The notes below the pieces were generated by a model. The model ran no database searches, had not been told where the DNA came from, and saw only the letters and a list, made by a program, of their open reading frames with translations. 64,000 bases of DNA, from NCBI GenBank assembly GCA_964548275.1, contig CAZJQI010000007.1, forward strand, positions 37,579-101,578, in the 5' to 3' direction. The position numbers were made by a program, and so were the translations under genes. The stretch is from JAUVUV01 sp964548275. Its GTDB lineage: Bacteria > Gemmatimonadota > Glassbacteria > GWA2-58-10. Below are positions 58,299-64,000 of the stretch, piece by piece (positions within the stretch are counted from its first letter, which is position 1; each line of letters starts with the position of its first letter).

Positions 58299-59822
58299 AT
58301 GCTGATATCCGGGAAAAGATTTTTACATGCTGGTTTTTCTTTCGCTTTCCTCTGGGTGAATCTCTTGCTTGCGCAGACCCCAACGGAAGAATATACTGAT
58401 CCAGCTTTGCCGCGCGTGGAGTCAGTGTTCGCCAAAGGGAATTATCTCGTTTTCCGCCAGGACACGGTTCTCGCTTCAGAAAACGGCCCGCTGAGTTCCG
58501 ATATTTTATTTGTCGACTGCAGCGGAATAGTTGATAGACCTCTGGAAGGCAGCCTTATCATCCTGAACGGAGAATTAAGCCTGAGATCCAAGGCCGAGGT
58601 TACTGGTGACGTTATTCTTCTCCGGGGTACTCTTTTTCAGTCACGTAATGCGAAAGTTACCGGTGAAGTTATCCGGACTTCCTCCGCTGAGTGCATTAAC
58701 CGGGTCAGGGATAAATTGCATGATCCGGGGTTCAAAAGAAGTTTGCCCATTCATCTGAAGTTCGGCACAAACAGGATGGGAGGATTCAGGCTGGAGGGAT
58801 ACGACCGTGTGGACGGCTTTTCCATTTCGTGGGGTTTTACTGTAGAGCAACCGGATCTGGGGAATTTTCCTGTCTTCCAGGGTAAGGTCGTCTCAGCCAC
58901 AACCCACCAGGCTGTGGGTTTCAATGCTTTATTAAGATTGCCGTTGGACTCGAAAGCCCGATATTCCTTAGGAATTGGGGCGAGATCCAATACGGATACG
59001 AACGACCGGTGGAGGCTGGGGGATCTTGAAAACGCATTCAAATCTTTTGTTGCCGGAAACGACCACCGGTATTATTTCCGCAGGGAAGGTTATTCGATAG
59101 AACTGCGGCGTGAAATGTGGAACCGCTCGTATCTGAATCTGGCATACCAGGATGAGAGGTATTACAGCATGAAAAATCAGTCGCCGTTTACCCTTTTCGG
59201 CTCCGAGAATTTCCAGTTTAACTTGCCGGTAGAACCAGGAAGAGTGAGAAGCCTTGTATTCGATGGCATGCTGGATACGCGCAACGACCCTTTTTTTGCG
59301 CTATCCGGTTTCCGTGGCCGCCTTCAGGGGGAACTGGCAGGGGGTGCTCTGGGAGGCAGGCACTCGTTTGCCCGGGTCGATCTAGATCTTAAAAGGTGGG
59401 ACACTTTCTACGGTGTTCACCATACCTTTTTCTGGTTCAAATGGGCGTATGCTGACCGGCCTCTTCCTTTTCAACGGGGTTATACCCTGGGAAATACTCT
59501 TCGCGCATACGACAATTTCGCTTTTTCAGGCGACCGGATGCTGATGGCTCAGGCCTCATATGGTTTGAGCTTGCCCTCCGTTCCAGTGGTCGAGTATCTT
59601 TTTTTCCGCTGGCGCGCCGAGGCGATTTACGAAACCGGGATTGCTTTTTATCAGCAAGAGCCGAATTCAGGATACGGCAATCTTAAAAAAGATGTCGGCG
59701 TGGGCTTTTCCGGAGATACGATAATCGGCAGAATCGGGGTACACCTGTTTCAGAATCTCGATGTATCCTTCAGGTCGGGAAGAAAGGTTGCTGTCACTCT
59801 GAATATGAACGTATTTGGCTAA
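58299..59822 (+). CDS. outer-membrane beta-barrel protein with bactofilin-like N-terminal part
   Basis: A 507-aa protein with a signal peptide (AGFSFAFLWVNLLLA). Residues about 70-125 have the short hydrophobic repeats of bactofilins (polymer-forming beta-helix): LEGSLIILNGELSLRSKAEV and VILLRGTLFQSRNAKVTGEV. From about 150 to the end there are many alternating beta strands, FDGMLDTRNDPFFALSGFRG near 330 as in Omp85-family barrels (BamA/TamA), and the last strand ends in NMNVFG, an aromatic near the C terminus as expected for outer-membrane insertion. No POTRA domain is seen. Confidence 0.7.
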   Translation: MLISGKRFLHAGFSFAFLWVNLLLAQTPTEEYTDPALPRVESVFAKGNYLVFRQDTVLASENGPLSSDILFVDCSGIVDRPLEGSLIILNGELSLRSKAEVTGDVILLRGTLFQSRNAKVTGEVIRTSSAECINRVRDKLHDPGFKRSLPIHLKFGTNRMGGFRLEGYDRVDGFSISWGFTVEQPDLGNFPVFQGKVVSATTHQAVGFNALLRLPLDSKARYSLGIGARSNTDTNDRWRLGDLENAFKSFVAGNDHRYYFRREGYSIELRREMWNRSYLNLAYQDERYYSMKNQSPFTLFGSENFQFNLPVEPGRVRSLVFDGMLDTRNDPFFALSGFRGRLQGELAGGALGGRHSFARVDLDLKRWDTFYGVHHTFFWFKWAYADRPLPFQRGYTLGNTLRAYDNFAFSGDRMLMAQASYGLSLPSVPVVEYLFFRWRAEAIYETGIAFYQQEPNSGYGNLKKDVGVGFSGDTIIGRIGVHLFQNLDVSFRSGRKVAVTLNMNVFG

Positions 59823-59831
59823 AATTGAGGA

Positions 59832-60791
59832 TTGCAATTGACCGTTGTAATATTTTCGATCTTGGGTGTGCTTACGCTTGCCGTTACTTTAGATATCCTC
59901 AGGAACCGAAAAATCCGTTTCCGCACGCTCAGAATACCTGCGGTATATAGCAGCTCATCGACCGGGAAATCCGGGTTCAGGATACTGCATGTCTCCGATA
60001 TCCATCTGACAAGCTCCACCCTGCAGAGGTTAAAGCCTTTTGAAAACCTGGCAGAAACGAAATGGGATTTCGTTTTAATCACCGGTGATCTGATTGACGA
60101 CGATTCGGGGATCGAGCCGGTATGCCAAGCCCTGGGCAGGCTCGAGGCCAGATACGGGAAATTTGCGGTTCTTGGCAACCACGACTATATTTGTTTCAGC
60201 GGAAAAAATTTCTATCAGGGGGTCCGGATACTTATAAAAACCTTTTTCGAATTGCCCATTTCATTTTGCCCAAGTAACGACATTGAGCGCCTGGCCGCCT
60301 GTCTTAAGGAAAACGGGATCACACTCCTGCGGAACCAGTTGGAAGAGGGAGTGACCGAAAACGGTGAAAAATTTCAGATTATCGGCATCGATGATCCCTC
60401 CACTGACAGGGATAAGCCTGCAGGTCTTTACTCATCTGTCAAGGAGGATGCCTTTCGGCTGGTGATCATGCACAGCCCGCGCCGGCTCCGGGCAATCCGT
60501 CCTTTCAAACCCGAGATTGTACTCTGTGGCCATACCCATGGCGGCCAGATCCGGTTTCCTTTATTCGGAGCCTTGAGTACGCACAGCGATGCCTCGCGCA
60601 GAGAATCATCAGGACTGGTGTATCTGGAGGGTTGCCGGGTTCATATCAGTCCCGGGGTAGGGGCAGGAAGAATAGTGCCGTTTAGAATCCTCTCCCCGCC
60701 TGAAATTACCGAAATTGTCCTTGAAAAATCCAGCTCTGCAATTGAGGTATCAGCGGAGAAACCAGGCTGGAAATTATTCCGAAACCCTTGA
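59832..60791 (+). CDS. membrane-anchored metallophosphoesterase
   Basis: A 319-aa protein with one N-terminal helix (VVIFSILGVLTLAVTLDIL). Metal-binding motifs are complete: HVSDIHL, ITGDLIDDDSG, LGNHDYICF, VIMHSPRR and CGHTHGGQIRFP. This is the YkuE/LpxH-like calcineurin group, whose members include UDP-diacylglucosamine hydrolases; the substrate here is not settled. The start is TTG 59838 or the frame start at 59832, both within 20 bases of the barrel gene stop, so the two are probably co-transcribed. Confidence 0.85.
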   Translation: MQLTVVIFSILGVLTLAVTLDILRNRKIRFRTLRIPAVYSSSSTGKSGFRILHVSDIHLTSSTLQRLKPFENLAETKWDFVLITGDLIDDDSGIEPVCQALGRLEARYGKFAVLGNHDYICFSGKNFYQGVRILIKTFFELPISFCPSNDIERLAACLKENGITLLRNQLEEGVTENGEKFQIIGIDDPSTDRDKPAGLYSSVKEDAFRLVIMHSPRRLRAIRPFKPEIVLCGHTHGGQIRFPLFGALSTHSDASRRESSGLVYLEGCRVHISPGVGAGRIVPFRILSPPEITEIVLEKSSSAIEVSAEKPGWKLFRNP

Positions 60792-60873
60792 AATGCTGGT
60801 CGAAATTAGATAATATTGTAATATTTTAGGGACAAATTGGCTTAATTCAAAAAAGAACGGACGCCGTTTTTTG

Positions 60874-61743
60874 ATGGAGCACAGTTTGCAGCCGCACGAA
60901 GAGATTAAAAAAAGGCTCTCCATTTCTATCGAGAAAATGCCGAGCCTTCCAACAACAGTCGAAAAGGTAATCCAGTTAGCTAACGATATTAATTCATCGG
61001 CTAAGGACATTCTGGCCGTAATCCAGATGGATCCGGTCCTGACCGCCAAGGTTCTCAAGTTGATTCATTCCGCCTTTTACGGGATGTCTAAAAAGATTAC
61101 TCTCAAACAGGCGATAGTGCTTTTAGGTATAAACACCATCAAGAACCTTGCCTTAAGTAGCGCGATTGTCGGGCAGATGCACAAGAGCAAGGTCAAGATA
61201 AAAACTTTCGATCCGCACCGGTATTGGGAGCATTGCCTGGCCACGGGGATCGCTTCACGGATAATCTGCAAAAAACTACAAACAGACCTCCAGGCAGTGG
61301 ACGAGTTTTTTGTTGCCGGACTGATTCACGATATTGGTAAGCTGGTTCTGGCCCTGGGCATTCCGATGGTCTATGCCAAGACTCTTCATTACGCAAAGGA
61401 AAACAGTCTTAACGGCGTGGAATCAGAAATGAAGATTATCGGTATAGATCATGCGGAAAGCGGAAGCATGCTCGCCCGGAAATGGTCGTTGAGTGAAGTG
61501 TTTATTGATTCGATACTTTATCATCACGAACCTGAAAAGAAACACGGCCGCCTGACTTGGGTTGTCCATGTGGCAAATTATTTTGCCCAGAGAAAAGGCT
61601 ATGTTAATGCAGGCGAATTCGGCCAACCGGTGTTGAATCCAGAGGCTGGTGGGGTTCTCGGACTCAGCGAGGCTGAGATCGAGGTCGGCCTGGTCAATCT
61701 CACTGAAGAAATCGAAAAAGCGGCTGTTTTTTTACAAACTTGA
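60874..61743 (+). CDS. HDOD-domain signalling protein
   Basis: A 289-aa cytoplasmic protein from ATG 60874. The HDOD signature is MPSLPTTVEKVIQLANDIN, VIQMDPVLTAKVLKLIHSAFYG and IVLLGINTIKNLALSSAI; an HD-like motif LIHDIGKLVLAL is retained near residue 150. HDOD proteins commonly act in regulation of motility, cell cycle or second messengers without being enzymes. It sits 82 bases after the phosphoesterase and 15 bases before the next gene. Confidence 0.88.
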   Translation: MEHSLQPHEEIKKRLSISIEKMPSLPTTVEKVIQLANDINSSAKDILAVIQMDPVLTAKVLKLIHSAFYGMSKKITLKQAIVLLGINTIKNLALSSAIVGQMHKSKVKIKTFDPHRYWEHCLATGIASRIICKKLQTDLQAVDEFFVAGLIHDIGKLVLALGIPMVYAKTLHYAKENSLNGVESEMKIIGIDHAESGSMLARKWSLSEVFIDSILYHHEPEKKHGRLTWVVHVANYFAQRKGYVNAGEFGQPVLNPEAGGVLGLSEAEIEVGLVNLTEEIEKAAVFLQT

Positions 61744-61758
61744 CTTATCGAGGGCTTG

Positions 61759-62670
61759 ATGAGATTGAAGTTTTGGGGAGTAAGAGGATCTATTCCCACT
61801 CCTGGTCCAACAACGGTAAAATACGGCGGTAATACGACCTGCATGCAGCTGATCGGGGATAATGAGATCCCGATCAACGGCGAAATACTGATAATCGATG
61901 CAGGCTCAGGAATACGCGAACTGGGTTTGGAATTGCTTAATCTTCCCAAACCACTCAAAATCAATCTCCTGATTACGCATACCCATATGGACCATATCAA
62001 TGGTTTCCCGTTTTTCATACCGGCATTTATTCCAGGCACGAAAATCGATATTTACGGGCCCCTGCATTACGAAAAAAGGCTTGAGGAGATATTCGCTGGC
62101 CAGATGGATTACAGCTATTTCCCGATCTCCACGGCGCAACTTGCCGCAGAACTCAACTATCATGAGCTGAACGAGGGCGAATTCGAACTGGGAAACCTTC
62201 ATGTCACCACCCACTACATGAATCACCCCGTGCTGACACTGGGTTACAAGGTCACCGACGGCAAGAAAACTTTTACTTACACCGGAGACCACGAGCCTTA
62301 TTTCGATATTATCGGTGATGCTGCTAACGATGAAGTGGACAAGGATGATGAAGAGGATGTAAAGGCGATAGTGGAGCAGCAGAACAAGAGGCTGATCGAG
62401 TTCTTTTCCGGGGCCGATACTCTGGTCTGCGACGCGGCTTACACGCCTGAAGAGTATCAGACCCACAGGGGTTGGGGTCACAGCAGCACGGACCACGCCG
62501 TGGACTGGGCAGTTGAGGCTGGAGTGAAAAAACTCGTGCTTTTCCATCATGAGCCGACTCACAACGACCAGCAGCTCGAAGAAATGGAATCCTACGCCAG
62601 GGAAAAGATCAAAAACACCGGCGCTGAGCTGGAAGTCACCACTGCCCGCGAAAAAGAAATTATCAAGTGA
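61759..62670 (+). CDS. metallo-beta-lactamase-fold hydrolase (GVRGSIPTPG type)
   Basis: A 303-aa enzyme beginning MRLKFWGVRGSIPTPGP (ATG 61759; a TTG precedes it). Metal ligands: THTHMDHINGFPFF near residue 75, a His in HYMNHPV, the bridging Asp in TYTGDHEPY and a last His in LFHHEPTH. This subfamily resembles phosphodiesterases of the PhnP/cAMP-PDE kind and often neighbours signalling genes; here the HDOD gene directly upstream suggests a link with second messengers. The substrate is not known. Confidence 0.85.
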   Translation: MRLKFWGVRGSIPTPGPTTVKYGGNTTCMQLIGDNEIPINGEILIIDAGSGIRELGLELLNLPKPLKINLLITHTHMDHINGFPFFIPAFIPGTKIDIYGPLHYEKRLEEIFAGQMDYSYFPISTAQLAAELNYHELNEGEFELGNLHVTTHYMNHPVLTLGYKVTDGKKTFTYTGDHEPYFDIIGDAANDEVDKDDEEDVKAIVEQQNKRLIEFFSGADTLVCDAAYTPEEYQTHRGWGHSSTDHAVDWAVEAGVKKLVLFHHEPTHNDQQLEEMESYAREKIKNTGAELEVTTAREKEIIK

Positions 62671-62794
62671 TTTTTAATTGAAGATTGCGCGAATTTTACC
62701 CCAGTATTGTCTTTCCACTCTATTTCAGGATGGGAAAAGGGTTTTATACCGGGTAAAAAGCTTTTTCTCCACTCCTTGTTTTCCCTCGTGAGAA

Positions 62795-63919
62795 ATGTTG
62801 GAAATTTCCATTCATCTCAGGCGTGAAGTAGATAGTTCCTATCCGATTCTGATCCACCCGGGTCTCCTGGATGAGGCTCCAGCCATGCTCGCAGAGCGTT
62901 TTAACGGGCTTGGTTTCGCGGTAGTGAGCGATTCGAATGTAACCGGGCTCTATGCGTCTCCAATGGTGAAAAAGCTCCGCGGGTTGGGCTGCCGCACAAC
63001 GGATGTGATCAGCTTTCCAGCAGGGGAACAGAGCAAGAACCGCCGTGTGAAAGAGACTATCGAAGACCGGATGTTCGAGGCCGGCCTTGGCAGGGATACA
63101 GTGGTTGTGGCTGTGGGTGGTGGGGTTGTGGGCGACCTGGCAGGTTTTGTGGCCGCCACATTCGCCCGGGGAGTCAGGCTGGTGCAGATACCCACTTCGC
63201 TCCTGGCGATGGTTGACAGCAGTATCGGTGGAAAAACCGGTGTCGATGTCCCGTGGGGCAAAAACCTTGTAGGAGCCTTCCACCAGCCGGTGATAGTGCT
63301 TATCGACCCGAGAGTGCTGGCAACCCTGGCAGAGGAGCAATTCACCTCCGGGATGGCCGAGGTGGTCAAGCACGGAGTTATCCGGGATCACAATCTCTTT
63401 TCCTTTATCGAGAATAGCCTGGAACAGATCAAATCCGGGGGCGAGAATACAATCACTGAGCTTGTTGCCCGCAACTGCCGAATCAAGGCTGCTGTGGTGG
63501 CTGAAGACGAGCGCGAGGGAAACCTGCGTCAGATACTCAATTTCGGCCATACTGTTGGACACGCGGTGGAGGCCGCCTCCGGCTACAGATGGCTTCACGG
63601 ACAGTGTGTCGCGCTCGGAATGTCGGTGGAGGCCGATATCGCCTGCCGGATGGGATTGCTCGAGGCCGGGGAGGCTGCCAGGCTCGATCAACTCCTGCGC
63701 AGGCTCGGCCTGCCAGTAGAAATGGGCGGTCTGAAGGCCCCGGTCGGCAAGCTGATCGAACTCACCTGTCAGGACAAAAAAGCAAGGGGCGGCAGGCCGA
63801 AATACGCGCTGCCCTGCGCAATAGGGCGGATGGCCACAGGCAGTGACGGCGCCTACGGCCTGGATGTGGAGGACCGGGTGGCCAGCCAGGCGCTGATAGC
63901 CAAAGGCGCCCTTGAGTGA
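62795..63919 (+). CDS. aroB: 3-dehydroquinate synthase
   Basis: Second step of the shikimate pathway: DAHP to 3-dehydroquinate with NAD and Zn. The 374-aa length is normal. Seen: NAD site VVAVGGGVVGDLAGFVAATF near 105, IPTSLLAMVDSSIGGKTGVD with the catalytic Lys, GMAEVVKHGVI with a metal-binding Glu and LNFGHTVGHAVE with the zinc His. No other aro gene is in the window. Confidence 0.96.
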   Translation: MLEISIHLRREVDSSYPILIHPGLLDEAPAMLAERFNGLGFAVVSDSNVTGLYASPMVKKLRGLGCRTTDVISFPAGEQSKNRRVKETIEDRMFEAGLGRDTVVVAVGGGVVGDLAGFVAATFARGVRLVQIPTSLLAMVDSSIGGKTGVDVPWGKNLVGAFHQPVIVLIDPRVLATLAEEQFTSGMAEVVKHGVIRDHNLFSFIENSLEQIKSGGENTITELVARNCRIKAAVVAEDEREGNLRQILNFGHTVGHAVEAASGYRWLHGQCVALGMSVEADIACRMGLLEAGEAARLDQLLRRLGLPVEMGGLKAPVGKLIELTCQDKKARGGRPKYALPCAIGRMATGSDGAYGLDVEDRVASQALIAKGALE

Positions 63920-64000
63920 GATTTTGATCAAATATTCATCCGGAGTCAATAGTGTCCGGTAAAAATGGTTTATGAATTATGAGTTGGTCTTAATTGAGGC

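Noticed and set aside
63946..63970. AGTGTCCGGTAAAA motif near the right edge, possibly an insertion-sequence end
   Set aside because: Short match from memory to IS terminal repeats; a loosely similar AGTGTCCGGGTT at 55608 is not linked to any transposase, and the partner end would lie outside the window.
1..64000. CRISPR arrays, tRNA and rRNA genes
   Set aside because: No regularly spaced repeats, T-loop/anticodon cloverleaf of tRNA type or conserved rRNA segments were seen on either strand by eye.

Overview
This window is a chromosomal stretch of a Gram-negative bacterium. The evidence is lipoprotein-type signals, a secretin, an outer-membrane barrel protein, a WaaP-like kinase and polysaccharide export genes. 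The gene families (BatABCDE with MoxR/DUF58, a gliding-type ABC exporter GldA/GldF/GldG with DUF4340, MshL/MshM/MshN-like genes, S55-domain protein next to a beta-propeller protein, siroheme-dependent AhbA/AhbB) suggest a member of, or neighbour to, the FCB superphylum, perhaps an uncultured candidate phylum. That placement is inference from gene content; no rRNA or tRNA gene was found. TTG starts are frequent (pyrC, the DUF58 gene, the ABC ATPase, batA, batE, xer).

Layout. 1-2.5 kb: an AT-richer accessory patch with the tail of an IS1595-type transposase, three small unknown genes (two overlapping in a toxin-antitoxin-like way), a small gene with a damaged second copy of its start, and a candidate structured RNA. 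2.5-6.1 kb, plus strand: an HD-domain signalling protein, UDP-GlcNAc 2-epimerase and a polysaccharide deacetylase. 6.1-15.5 kb, minus strand: a surface polysaccharide locus read from 15.5 towards 6.1 kb (GT2, three GT4 enzymes, a lipopolysaccharide-kinase-like protein, a 72-aa protein, a second deacetylase, a methyltransferase and a Wzx-type flippase). 15.9-20.7 kb: MshL-like secretin, ExeA/MshM-like ATPase with SPOR repeats and GspB/MshN-like TPR protein. 21-25.3 kb: uvrC, a metallo-beta-lactamase-fold hydrolase, a Xer recombinase and an ABC ATPase whose catalytic residues are replaced. 25.5-30.8 kb: a TPR protein, then pyrR-pyrB-pyrC, a 48-aa membrane protein and a HEAT lipoprotein, with a strong hairpin directly before pyrR and a terminator after the lipoprotein gene.

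31.0-44.7 kb is a long co-directional run: MoxR, DUF58, ABC ATPase, ABC permease, GldG-like, DUF4340, a BatD/DUF4381-like protein, then BatA, BatB, BatC, BatD and BatE. A near-perfect DNA cloverleaf (four-way inverted repeat, 36540-36622) lies between the GldG-like and DUF4340 genes. 44.7-45.6 kb, minus: an FGE/SUMF1-fold secreted protein. 46.1-51.3 kb: an ECF sigma factor that appears to start at ATT, hemB, ahbA, ahbB and hemL (haem by the siroheme route), then a SpoIID-like lipoprotein. 51.4-57.9 kb, minus: a beta-propeller protein, an S55-domain protein whose Ser and His motifs are in reversed order relative to SpoIVB, and an NhaC antiporter. 58.3-63.9 kb, plus: a bactofilin-like/outer-membrane-barrel fusion, a metallophosphoesterase, an HDOD protein, a metallo-beta-lactamase-fold protein and aroB.

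Most of this is core metabolism and envelope biogenesis. The least explained items are the 36.5-kb cloverleaf, the structured RNA near 1.9 kb, the merged Bat/Gld operon, the rearranged S55 protein and the ATT-start sigma factor.
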